Notes under the pieces: generated by a model
What the model was told of the DNA's origin: nothing
Database searches by the model: none
Seen by the model: the letters and a program-made list of their open reading frames with translations, nothing else
From: an uncultured Clostridia bacterium
GTDB taxonomy: Bacteria > Bacillota > Clostridia > TANB77 > CAG-465
Direction: 5' to 3'
Length of the DNA: 33,129 nucleotides
Assembly: GCA_944388565.1 (NCBI GenBank)
Contig: CALXJG010000010.1
Location: forward strand, 1 to 33,129
Shown: piece after piece, positions 8,959 to 16,221 of the stretch
How positions within the stretch are numbered: position 1 is the first letter of the stretch
Layout: every line of letters begins with the position of its first letter
Program-made: the position numbers and the translations under genes

Positions 8959-9862
8959 TTAAACATTTGGCAAATCAAGAGAAATATTACCAATCTTTCC
9001 ACTTTTTAAATCTTCTAAAAAGCAAAGTGCAGCTTTTGTCATATCAATATTTCCACCTGATATAACGCAACCTCTTTTTCTACCAATTTTTTCAAGTATA
9101 TCATATGATATTAATTCAAAATCTTCATCTTCTAGTTTATATTTTTCTTGTAACATTTTTTTATATTTACTATTTAAAACAAGCATATCTATACCAACAC
9201 AAGCAAGTTCTTCTACATCCAAAACCTCTTGTTTTATATTTCCAGTTAATGCTAATTTAGCCCCAACATTCTTATCATCTAATTTTGGCCATAGCAAACC
9301 AGGTGTATCTAATAGATCAATATTATCTGATACTCTAATCCATTGTTTCTTTTTTGTTACACCAGGTTTATTACCTATAGCAGCACTATTTTTCTTTGCT
9401 ATTTTATTAATTAAAGTTGATTTTCCTACATTTGGAATACCAATAATTAATACTCTATATATTGGTTTTATTTGAACCTTTTGTAATTTTTGCTTATTCT
9501 TTTCTAAATATACTTCTTTTCCTTTTACTTTTATAGCTTCTACTATCTTTTTAATACAATTATTGTCCGATGTATCAGTATCTAAACATACCATACCTTT
9601 AGACATAAAATATTTTTTCCATTCTTCAGTTACATTTTTATCTGCTAAATCAGCTTTATTTAGCACGATAATTCTAGCTTTATCACTAGTTATATTATTT
9701 ATAATTGGATTTTGACTTGAAAATGGTATCCTAGCATCCAATACTTCTACTACAATATCAATTAACTTTAGACTATCTTTTATTTCATTTTGAGCCTTTA
9801 CCATATGACCGTGGATACCAGTTAATCGAAGTCTTAGAAAAACTTTTTTCTTCATTACTCAT
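8959..9862 (-). CDS. rbgA: Ribosome biogenesis GTPase RbgA/YlqF, with apparent frameshift near the 5' end
   Basis: Circularly permuted GTPase needed for late 50S assembly. Motifs appear in permuted order: NKAD (G4), GIPNVGKST (G1), the G2 threonine in KPGVTKKK, and DTPGLLWP (G3), followed by the C-terminal RNA-binding domain. The conserved start of the family is (I/V)xW(F/Y)PGHM. Here INWYP is encoded at about 9812-9826 in one frame and GHMVKAQ in another; removing one base at 9811 joins them. The gene then begins at ATG 9862, which has a strong ribosome site (GAAGGAAGTG), whereas the uninterrupted frame starts at 9855 with no ribosome site and a nonsense N terminus. Because RbgA is essential in Bacillus, a sequencing error is a serious alternative to a real mutation. 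Confidence 0.88.
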
Positions 9863-10085
9863 TTTTATCACTTCCTTCAGTTATATTATCATAAATATCT
9901 TTAACATTTTTTAAATTGTATAGCTTTAATTCCTATTTCATTAGCCGCAATAATGTTTTTTCTTTATCATCAAAAAATATAGTTTCTTCTTTGTTCAAAT
10001 TATCTTTATTTAATAGTTTAGATAAATTCAAATCACTATCATCAAATATTACTCCACCAATATCAAAAATAGTATTCTTTATCAT
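9855..10085 (-). pseudogene. Collapsed HAD-superfamily phosphatase gene
   Basis: An ATG at 10085 behind AGAAGG opens a frame reading IKNTIFDIGGVIFDD, the first HAD motif, and then jumps within about 20 residues to ETIFFDDKEK, which looks like motif IV near the C-terminal end of the family. Some 100-130 residues of a normal HAD protein, including motifs II and III, are missing. The frame also breaks at an A6 run (9956-9961): one more A would continue as NIIAANEIGIKAIQF. It breaks again near 9907-9912, where one fewer A would give FKNVKDIYDNI. The last frame would overlap the rbgA start, suggesting former translational coupling. Non-functional. Confidence 0.65.
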
Positions 10086-10117
10086 GAATTTGTGCCTTCT
10101 GCTTTTTTATCATTATA

Positions 10118-10489
10118 TCATATATTTTTAAATTCAATTTTTATATCATTATCATCAATAATATAAATCATATCTATCAATTCATTTAGTGTTTTTCTAT
10201 CTACTTGTTCTATATTAATTTTTTAATCATTTCATCTTTTACTATTTGTTCTAATTTATTTTTGTTTATAGAATACTTTTCACAACTCTTATCTTTAATA
10301 TAAGAACTACAATAGTAATATACTTGATTTTTACTTTTTCTAACTACTACATGCTTACCACAATGTGAACATTTTAAATAACCTGAAAATAAATCAATCT
10401 CATTATTTTTATTTGCTTTTACTTTTCTATTTACTATTTTAGCATTCCATTTATTAAAATGTATTATTTCTTCATTATTTGTTTTTTCT
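10118..10489 (-). pseudogene. 3' fragment of a large serine recombinase (zinc-ribbon domain)
   Basis: The minus strand encodes FSGYLKCSHCGKHVVVRK, then YYYCSSYIKDKSCEKYSI, the recombinase zinc beta-ribbon with its CxxC and later cysteines, followed by a leucine-rich C-terminal helix region. The frame stops at 10210-10212, but one added A in the A6 run (10219-10224) continues it as NIEQVDRKTLNELIDMIYI to a stop at 10118, matching the usual ends of these proteins. The catalytic N-terminal domain is absent; the fragment abuts the HEPN-like gene. Such recombinases move phages and conjugative elements, so this is a relic of a mobile element. Confidence 0.75.
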
Positions 10490-11155
10490 TTACTTAAATT
10501 TTGTATCTAAGTCTGCAAAATGTATTAACTTCAATATAATTAGGGAGAAATTATATGAAATCCATTTTATATCTAAACGATTGCCTGCAAAAAAGTTATT
10601 TTTTTTATAATCTGGATACCTAAAATACTCTGCATTTCCTCCCTCAATATATTTACCAAAAATCTCGCAAAATTCATTTACATATTTCATATAATCATCT
10701 TTAATGTTATATTCAGTAAATAACAAATTAGATAAAATCCCTAAATCATGTTCATTTTTTATTTGATTTGTTTTTTTTATTAATAAATATTTAAAACCAA
10801 TTTCAATAGCATGTCTACCAATATAAGCTGTAGTTACTGAGTTTGGCAATGATTTTATAAGATTATCAAATGTATTTATATATTCTAACCAATAATTCTC
10901 CCATAGTAATATTCTATCTTTCTTTTTAAGATTTTGTTCTGTACCACTAAAAGAATATATAAACTCACTAACATTTTCGACTTTTTCTTTATAAGAAATA
11001 CTATTCTTCCTTGAATCATTTGCAATATCTTTACCACTAATTTGGTTAAATATAGGTGATTTACCGTGGTTTATATGCACTACTGAAAATGCACCATCTA
11101 GTTGAATAATATCTTTATAGTTAATCTCTTCATCAAATGTTTTAAAAATATTCAT
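10490..11155 (-). CDS. Hypothetical protein with HEPN-like C-terminal half
   Basis: 221 residues, not recognised as a named family. Residues about 110-150 (IGRHAIEIGFKYLLIKK, then KNEHDLGILSNLLF) resemble the pattern of HEPN-type helical bundles, where a conserved R/E helix is followed by an HDL helix. The RxxxxH ribonuclease motif of toxin HEPNs is not seen, so no catalytic claim is made. A good ribosome site (AAAGGAC) supports the ATG. It lies between the KilA-N gene and the recombinase fragment, in a region with phage or defence-like content; transfer with the mobile element is inferred. Confidence 0.5.
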   Translation of the reverse strand: MNIFKTFDEEINYKDIIQLDGAFSVVHINHGKSPIFNQISGKDIANDSRKNSISYKEKVENVSEFIYSFSGTEQNLKKKDRILLWENYWLEYINTFDNLIKSLPNSVTTAYIGRHAIEIGFKYLLIKKTNQIKNEHDLGILSNLLFTEYNIKDDYMKYVNEFCEIFGKYIEGGNAEYFRYPDYKKNNFFAGNRLDIKWISYNFSLIILKLIHFADLDTKFK

Positions 11156-11312
11156 ATTTAGTCCTTTCTATAAACATTGCAAGTATTTAACTTATATATT
11201 GAAAGTTTTCTTTATGTCCCCACTACCCTATATTTTTATAGTTTTTTTATAAAAAATATAGTAAATATGTAAAAATTTTATTTTAGCAATTCATTTATTT
11301 ATAAGACCTTAA

Positions 11313-12206
11313 CTATGGTTCTCCTTTTGTTGAGTTATCCCAGTTGATGTTTGTTTTGTTTTCATTATTTTCACATCCCAACAATTTTATATTTTCTGCA
11401 TTATTAAGTATATCTAGCTGGTATTTAGCAATACTACTTAGTATTTCAAATCTTTCTTCTTTACTTTTTCCTTCTTTAATTAATTCTGCATTATGTGATT
11501 CTAAATTAGATAATACTGTTAATTCATTAATTGTTGCATAATCTCTAACATTAGATGTTTTTGCCAAATCAGGATTAAGTTCTCTCCATTTTTTTGCCGT
11601 TATATTAAATACTGCAACATTCAAAATGTCTGCTTCTTCAGCATATTTTAACCATTCTCTATTTTTATAAAAATCATTATCTGGCAATATATAATTTTTA
11701 ATTGCATCAGTATGTATTAAATAATTATTCTTCGTTAATATTCTCTTTATATCCCATTCTCTATTTTGATTTTCTAATTGTTTTAGTCTCTCAAATTCTT
11801 TTATTAAATATAACTTAAATACTGGACTTATTGCAGAAGCAAATTCAAATGCAATATCTTTATGTGCATATGTTCCTCCATATTTGCCTAATTTAGAATA
11901 CATACCAATTGCATTTGTTCTTTCACACCATTCTGTAACACTTGGTGTAAATGTTAATAATCCCACTTGTTTTCTAAAGTGTTCAGATTCGAACACTTTA
12001 AAATTTGGATTGTATAATTCTTCCCAAGCAGTTAAAAAATCTAATGTACTTCTGTTGCGTAACCAATTTCTTATAACATCAGCTGCTCGTGATTTATCAC
12101 TTTTTGCTTTTGCAATATCAGATATACAAATATAATCTTTTTCATTTATATTTGTTACATTTATACTTATATCTTGAACTTCAATGATTTTATTTTTGAT
12201 ATATTT
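11313..12206 (-). CDS. KilA-N domain protein, 5' end damaged
   Basis: The open frame covers 297 codons. KilA-N DNA-binding domain: YICISDIAKAKSDKSRAADV, IRNWLRNRSTLDFL, WEELYNPNFKVFE, then TNAIGMYSKLGKYGGTYAHK and DIAFEFASAISPVFKLYLIKE. The C-terminal half (EEADILNVAVFNITAKKWRE, TINELTVLSNLESHNAELI) is typical of the phage and gut-bacterium version. The first legal start in frame, GTG at 11996, would remove most of the DNA-binding domain. The frame stays open and conserved up to 12206 with no ATG, GTG or TTG. GAGGTG (12208-12213) is placed as its ribosome site, and one extra A in the run at about 12192-12196 would connect it to upstream GTG/ATG codons. Probably inactivated or misread. Confidence 0.75.
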   Translation of the reverse strand, partial: KYIKNKIIEVQDISINVTNINEKDYICISDIAKAKSDKSRAADVIRNWLRNRSTLDFLTAWEELYNPNFKVFESEHFRKQVGLLTFTPSVTEWCERTNAIGMYSKLGKYGGTYAHKDIAFEFASAISPVFKLYLIKEFERLKQLENQNREWDIKRILTKNNYLIHTDAIKNYILPDNDFYKNREWLKYAEEADILNVAVFNITAKKWRELNPDLAKTSNVRDYATINELTVLSNLESHNAELIKEGKSKEERFEILSSIAKYQLDILNNAENIKLLGCENNENKTNINWDNSTKGEP

Positions 12207-12233
12207 TCACCTCTTTTCCATACTCCATTTTCA

Positions 12234-12255
12234 AAGGTATCAAATTCGATACCTT
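12234..12255. promoter_or_regulatory. Operator-like palindrome upstream of KilA-N gene
   Basis: Arms AAGGTATC and GATACCTT are perfectly complementary around a 6-base centre. The element lies about 30 bases upstream of the KilA-N reading frame. A dyad of this size and spacing is typical of a repressor or excisionase site, but it could equally be a leader hairpin. Confidence 0.35.
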
Positions 12256-12365
12256 ACAGGCTTCTTTGATTTTCTATACTTTTTAGTCTAAAATGTAATA
12301 ACTCAATTTCTTTAAACTCTTATTTTTCAATGGTTTAATTGAGAGTTTCCAAAAATGTGTGTCAC

Positions 12366-12452
12366 TCAGTTAATACTTGTAGATGGTAAACTTTTTTCGC
12401 TTTTTTCCATCTTTTTATTTTTTCTAAGTTCTCTTTTTTTATACATATCCAT
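12366..12452 (-). CDS. Possible 28-residue basic peptide
   Basis: ATG at 12452 has an AAGGAAG ribosome site about 9 bases upstream. The product begins MDMYKKRELRKNKK and ends SLPSTSIN before a TGA. It is very basic and probably helical. It lies 57 bases after the nucleosidase-like stop. No family is recognised, and such short frames arise by chance in AT-rich DNA, so support is limited to the ribosome site and composition. Confidence 0.3.
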   Translation of the reverse strand: MDMYKKRELRKNKKMEKSEKSLPSTSIN

Positions 12453-12509
12453 ATATTATTACTTCCTTTTAATTGTTATTAACTTTTCTAGTTATAAACA
12501 TATAAATCA

Positions 12510-13229
12510 TTATTTTTTTATTGTAGTTGGTTTTGATTCATATTCTTGATAATTAATACTAGTTCTTAAAGCATACACTAAATAATGATCATAAATCCTT
12601 GTCATTATTTTGGGTATATTTTCTAAAAAAGTATTCAATTGTTCTTCATGAGATTCTTCGTTACTAGTTTCTGCTTCATTTTTTGGAAAATCTGATATTC
12701 CTTTTATAATAATACATTCAACGCCATTAGCTCTACACACATATGTAATAGCTGCTGATTCTGTATCTGCTATTGTGATGTTATTTTCTTTTAATTCCAA
12801 ATAATCTTTCCACATAACTACTGGCTTATCGGCAGTTCCTATAGTCCCTGTTAAAATCGACTCATTTTCAAAATTATTTAAAACAGTAAATGAATCTTTT
12901 ATTAAAGGTTCTGTTTCTTTAACTGTACAATCATATTGAACAGCTTTATTTGGTATAAAAATATCTAATGGATTATAACTATCATCAATTCCAGCACAAG
13001 TTCCTGCTACAATTATTTTGGTAAGATTAAAATGGTCTATCATATATTGAGTAGATGCTGATGCATTCATTTTTCTTACTCCACCTAAATATAAAATAAC
13101 TTCTTGATTATCAATTATTCTTTTAAAGTATTCTCCAAAAGGATACTTTTCACATTCTTCATGAGTCAATCCAAAATAATTTAAAGTGGCTTCCCATTCT
13201 TTTTTTGCTGCTACACTTATTCCTATCAT
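12510..13229 (-). CDS. MTA/SAH nucleosidase-like (PNP/UDP phosphorylase family) protein
   Basis: 239 residues from the ATG at 13229. The family cleaves the N-glycosidic bond of methylthioadenosine, S-adenosylhomocysteine or related nucleosides. Seen: MIGISVAAKKEWE in place of the usual MxIGIIGAMxEE, GGVRKMNASASTQYMID (usual GVGKVNAAxxTQ), AGTCAGIDDSYNPLD, ADTESAAITYVCRANGV and KGISDFP, whose aspartate is the usual proton donor. The methionine before the usual GIIG is retained; the GTG at 13238 has no ribosome site. It is more divergent than housekeeping Mtn and sits in the accessory island beside recombinase relics, so a role other than methionine salvage (for example on other nucleosides or nucleotides) is possible. 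Confidence 0.75.
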   Translation of the reverse strand: MIGISVAAKKEWEATLNYFGLTHEECEKYPFGEYFKRIIDNQEVILYLGGVRKMNASASTQYMIDHFNLTKIIVAGTCAGIDDSYNPLDIFIPNKAVQYDCTVKETEPLIKDSFTVLNNFENESILTGTIGTADKPVVMWKDYLELKENNITIADTESAAITYVCRANGVECIIIKGISDFPKNEAETSNEESHEEQLNTFLENIPKIMTRIYDHYLVYALRTSINYQEYESKPTTIKK

Positions 13230-13238
13230 CTTTTTCAC

Positions 13239-13362
13239 TTCTTTCTTTATTAACTTTAGTTTGGCTATCTAAAACTCTATCAAATTTTTCTCTACATATA
13301 ATTGCTTCGTGATGATTTTCGGTAACAATCCAATTTTCTTCATCATTACCTGATATTGTCGA
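13239..13362 (-). pseudogene. Internal fragment of a serine recombinase
   Basis: Directly after the GNAT stop, the minus strand reads GNDEENWIVTENHHEAIICR followed by EKFDRVLDSQTKVNK. The W(I/V)VxENxHEAII(S/C)xExF pattern is the conserved link between the recombinase domain and the zinc ribbon of large serine recombinases. The frame is cut at its 5' end by the GNAT gene and runs into the nucleosidase gene at its 3' end. It covers the same part of the family as the start of the 10.1-10.5 kb fragment, so it probably comes from a second recombinase copy. Confidence 0.65.
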
Positions 13363-13932
13363 TTATCCATTAATTTCAGTTCCTTTATAATTATTTTGTT
13401 TAATCCAAATTTGTGCTAAACATTCATCACATTCTTTATATCTATTAACACACTCGTTACAGTAATTATGGCTTTTGTAATAATTTTTTCCTAAATCTTT
13501 ATATAATTTATAACCACATCTTTCTAAAACAAATTTAGAATTCACATATTTCCCGTTATCTCCCCATGCCTCATAAATTATATTTTCTTTTGATTCATTA
13601 GAACACATATTTAATAATTTTGTACCTATTCCTAGTCCTTGATATTTTTTGTTAACTACAAAATAAAGTATCTCTCTAATATTTTCTAATTTAAGATTAT
13701 ATCTATCTTTTTTTATTACGTCACTCAAACCACATGCTCCAATTACTTTATTATTATACAAACAAACATAATAATTATTTATGTCTTTTGATATTGAATC
13801 TATATTATTTTCTAATATAGATTTATTTAAATTTAAATTGCATGTTCCAAGTAAATCAGTCACAAGTTTAGCAATATCTATTATATCACAATATTCTGCT
13901 TTTCTATATGTGAATTCCATACTTTCCTTCAT
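13363..13932 (-). CDS. GNAT-family N-acetyltransferase with C-terminal cysteine cluster
   Basis: 189 residues. A GNAT fold with the acetyl-CoA loop VVNKKYQGLGIGTKLL near residues 90-107 and a preceding strand ILYFVV. After the fold, about residues 155-172 carry CNECVNRYKECDEC, a CxxC-x6-CxxC arrangement that could bind zinc and is unusual for a plain GNAT. AAGGAG six bases upstream fixes the ATG at 13932; a second ATG follows at 13920. It has its own promoter, overlapping the metG terminator tail. It is the first gene of the accessory stretch; the acceptor substrate is unknown. Confidence 0.75.
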   Translation of the reverse strand: MKESMEFTYRKAEYCDIIDIAKLVTDLLGTCNLNLNKSILENNIDSISKDINNYYVCLYNNKVIGACGLSDVIKKDRYNLKLENIREILYFVVNKKYQGLGIGTKLLNMCSNESKENIIYEAWGDNGKYVNSKFVLERCGYKLYKDLGKNYYKSHNYCNECVNRYKECDECLAQIWIKQNNYKGTEING

Positions 13933-13959
13933 AAAATACTCCTTGTGCTTTATTTATAT

Positions 13960-13988
13960 ATTTTAACATAAATAATATGAAAATACAA
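13960..13988 (-). promoter_or_regulatory. Probable promoter of the GNAT gene
   Basis: Minus-strand TTGTAT (13983-13988), 17-base spacer, TAAAAT (13960-13965). Each box has one or two mismatches to consensus. Confidence 0.45.
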
Positions 13989-13996
13989 TAAAATAA

Positions 13997-14018
13997 CCAT
14001 AGTGTATAAACGCTATGG
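13997..14018 (-). terminator. Terminator after metG
   Basis: Arms CCATAGCG/CACTATGG (one G-U pair) around a 6-base loop, then TTATTTTATTGTATTTTC on the minus strand. It separates metG from the accessory genes. Confidence 0.7.
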
Positions 14019-14103
14019 CTGTTTTATTTATTATTTATATAATATATAACAATTCTTTTGAATCTTGCATTAGTTTAAATTTTATCATCTAAATAAAACT
14101 TTA

Positions 14104-15687
14104 CTATTTTCTTTCAAATAATGGATATATATTGTTCAATTCAATATTATCTATTTTATTTATATATTCCCACTTTTCCTCTTTTAAATTTAAATATCCT
14201 CTTATTTTTTCTGCTGTTATAGGCATAAATGGGCTAATTAAATTAGATATATTGGCAATTATAATTGCACATGTGTATATTATGTTATTAAATTCATTTA
14301 AGTTTTCTTTAAATTGTATCCAGGGTTTTTTATCATCATAATATTTATTAGCAAAGTCTAATAATTCTATTATGCTTAATGTAGCCTTTCTAAATTCTAT
14401 ACCTTCTATAAAATCAGATATTTCTATATATTTTTCTTTGATATATTTTTCAACATCAGTATTTAATACCCCTTTTGGAATCATTGATAGACCCTTATAC
14501 TTTAAAGTTCTATTTACAAAATTACCTAGTTTATTAGTAATTTCATTATGTGTTAATATATAATCTTCTTCTGTAAAATTAGAATCCTTTGTTTCAGGTC
14601 CATTTTTTATCAAATGAAATCTTAATGTTTCAGTATCAAATTTATCTAATGCTTCTATAATAGTTAATCCTATCCCCTTACTTTTAGAAAACTTTTGATC
14701 ATTAAAATTTAAATACTCAGTTGAAACCATTACATCAGGTAAATGTATATTTTCATTTAATCCAATAAGTAAAGCTGGTAAAATTATCGAATGAAAAACA
14801 ATATTGTCTTTCCCGTGTACCATATAAACTATATTATCACTATTATTTTCTTTCCACCACTCTTCAAAATTTAGATTATTCTTCTTGCAATACTTCATTG
14901 TAGCAGTTAAATATCCCAGTACAGCATCTATCCAAACATACATTTTTTTGTCCTCAAAACCTTTTATTGGTATATCTACTCCCCAATTTAAATTTCTTGT
15001 AACTGCTCTTTCTTTTAATCCCTCATTTAAATATTTATTTGTTTCATTCTGTGCATTTTTTCTCCATTTGCTTTTATTTTTATTTACATATTCTTCAATA
15101 TCTGATTGTAACTTTGGTAATTCTAAATATAAGTTTTTATTTTGTCTAGTTGTTGTTACATTACCACATTCATTACAAATTGCTCCTTTTAAATCTTCTT
15201 TTGTCGGTACATATCCACAATCACATTGATCACCTTTTGTTTCATTACCACAACTAGGACATTTTAACTTAAGTTCCCTATCCGCAACAAATTTATTACA
15301 TTTTGAACAATAATTATCATCATCTATTTTCTCTATAATATAGCCATTATCATATATTTTTTTAAATAACTCTTTTACCTTCTCTTTATGATATTCATCT
15401 TCAGTTTTTGTGTATAAATCATAAGAAAAACTCATTTTTTTGAATACTTCACTAAACTCTTTATGATATTTTTCAGCAACATCTTTTGGAGTAACTTTTT
15501 CTTTTTTAGCAGTTTCAGTTATCGGGGTACCATGACAATCAGTCCCAGATACAAAAATAACTTCATCTCCTTTTAGTCTATGATATCTAGCTAGTACATC
15601 ACCAGAAATTAAAGCTGCTAAGTGACCTAAATGTAAAGAACTATTAGCATAAGGCCAAGCGCCTCCTATAACAATCTTTCTGCTCAT
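14104..15687 (-). CDS. metG: Methionyl-tRNA synthetase
   Basis: 527 residues; charges tRNA-Met. Class I signatures are HLGH at 19-22 and KFSKS (variant of KMSKS) near residue 332. The connective domain has the four-knuckle form: CSKC, CPSCG, CDCG and CNECG between about 125 and 180. The anticodon region includes NKLGNFVNRTL. It ends after the helical domain, so the C-terminal EMAP-type tRNA-binding extension found in many Firmicutes (about 650 residues) is absent. The start is set by AAGGAGG six bases upstream. It is transcribed alone between two terminators. Confidence 0.97.
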   Translation of the reverse strand: MSRKIVIGGAWPYANSSLHLGHLAALISGDVLARYHRLKGDEVIFVSGTDCHGTPITETAKKEKVTPKDVAEKYHKEFSEVFKKMSFSYDLYTKTEDEYHKEKVKELFKKIYDNGYIIEKIDDDNYCSKCNKFVADRELKLKCPSCGNETKGDQCDCGYVPTKEDLKGAICNECGNVTTTRQNKNLYLELPKLQSDIEEYVNKNKSKWRKNAQNETNKYLNEGLKERAVTRNLNWGVDIPIKGFEDKKMYVWIDAVLGYLTATMKYCKKNNLNFEEWWKENNSDNIVYMVHGKDNIVFHSIILPALLIGLNENIHLPDVMVSTEYLNFNDQKFSKSKGIGLTIIEALDKFDTETLRFHLIKNGPETKDSNFTEEDYILTHNEITNKLGNFVNRTLKYKGLSMIPKGVLNTDVEKYIKEKYIEISDFIEGIEFRKATLSIIELLDFANKYYDDKKPWIQFKENLNEFNNIIYTCAIIIANISNLISPFMPITAEKIRGYLNLKEEKWEYINKIDNIELNNIYPLFERK

Positions 15688-15740
15688 AATACCTCCTTAT
15701 ATAATAATCTATTGTTTTTTAATATAAAGTATTTAGTACT

Positions 15741-15769
15741 AGTATAATCTATATATTTTGTTTTTTCAA
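15741..15769 (-). promoter_or_regulatory. Promoter of metG
   Basis: Minus-strand TTGAAA (15764-15769), 17 bases, TATACT (15741-15746). It lies between the rplS terminator and the metG ribosome site; the leader of about 45 bases is too short for a T-box. Confidence 0.7.
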
Positions 15770-15805
15770 TAGAAAAAATAACTTTTTAGAAATATTTAAA
15801 TAAAA

Positions 15806-15840
15806 AAATACATCTTCTGTTTTACCAGAAAGATGTATTT
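15806..15840 (-). terminator. Terminator of the ylxM-ffh-rplS operon
   Basis: Arms AAATACATCT/AGATGTATTT plus TCTG/CAGA with one bulged base, 6-base loop, and a run of seven Ts on the minus strand immediately after. It starts 6 bases behind the rplS stop. Confidence 0.9.
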
Positions 15841-15845
15841 ATATA

Positions 15846-16184
15846 TTATTTTTCCTTAGTCTTAGCAGCTTTACCTACTCTATCTCTTAAGTAGTATAAT
15901 TTAGCACGTCTAACTTTACCTTCTCTTTTTACTTCAACTCTTGCAATCTTTGGTGAATGCATTGGGAAAGTTCTTTCAACACCTACACCGTTAGATATTT
16001 TTCTAACTGTAAATGTTTCATTAAGACCAGAATTTTGACATTTTATAACAGTACCAGTAAATATTTGGATTCTTTCTCTGTTACCCTCTTTAATTTTTAC
16101 GTGTACATCTACTGTATCACCAATATTAAAGTTTTTAACGTCTTGTTTTTTGTATTCTTCTTCTATTGCTTTTATTATATCCAT
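15846..16184 (-). CDS. rplS: 50S ribosomal protein L19
   Basis: 112 residues, normal length. It sits at the 30S-50S interface. Typical segments are [54 protein letters not shown] and [17 protein letters not shown]. Ribosome site AAGGAGGGG supports the ATG. Last gene of the SRP/ribosome operon, 37 bases after trmD and followed by a strong terminator. Confidence 0.98.
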   Translation of the reverse strand: MDIIKAIEEEYKKQDVKNFNIGDTVDVHVKIKEGNRERIQIFTGTVIKCQNSGLNETFTVRKISNGVGVERTFPMHSPKIARVEVKREGKVRRAKLYYLRDRVGKAAKTKEK

Positions 16185-16221
16185 TATTTTCCCCTCCTTA
16201 TATATTAAATTATTTATTACT

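Larger units (their letters stand above)
12207..12509. other. 303-bp gap between KilA-N and nucleosidase-like genes
   Basis: It contains a possible 28-codon minus-strand reading frame, an operator-like palindrome close to the KilA-N start, and AT-rich sequence. An imperfect inverted repeat AAACTCT/AGAGTTT occurs around 12313-12348. No clear promoter or terminator was identified. Confidence 0.5.

Noticed and set aside
9916-10131. 71-codon plus-strand frame
   Set aside because: It is antisense to the HAD remnant, which has recognisable family motifs; the plus frame has none and no ribosome site.
11228-11261. 10-bp hairpin CTATATTTTT/AAAAATATAG as terminator of the KilA-N gene
   Set aside because: It contains almost only A-T pairs, has a 14-base loop and no U tract on the minus strand; likely chance in AT-rich DNA.
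12355-12549. 64-codon plus-strand hydrophobic frame
   Set aside because: T-rich DNA gives Phe/Leu-rich frames by chance; no ribosome site and it runs into the nucleosidase-like gene.
15688-15805. T-box or riboswitch before metG
   Set aside because: The leader after the promoter is only about 45 bases and has no specifier stem, T-box sequence or terminator.
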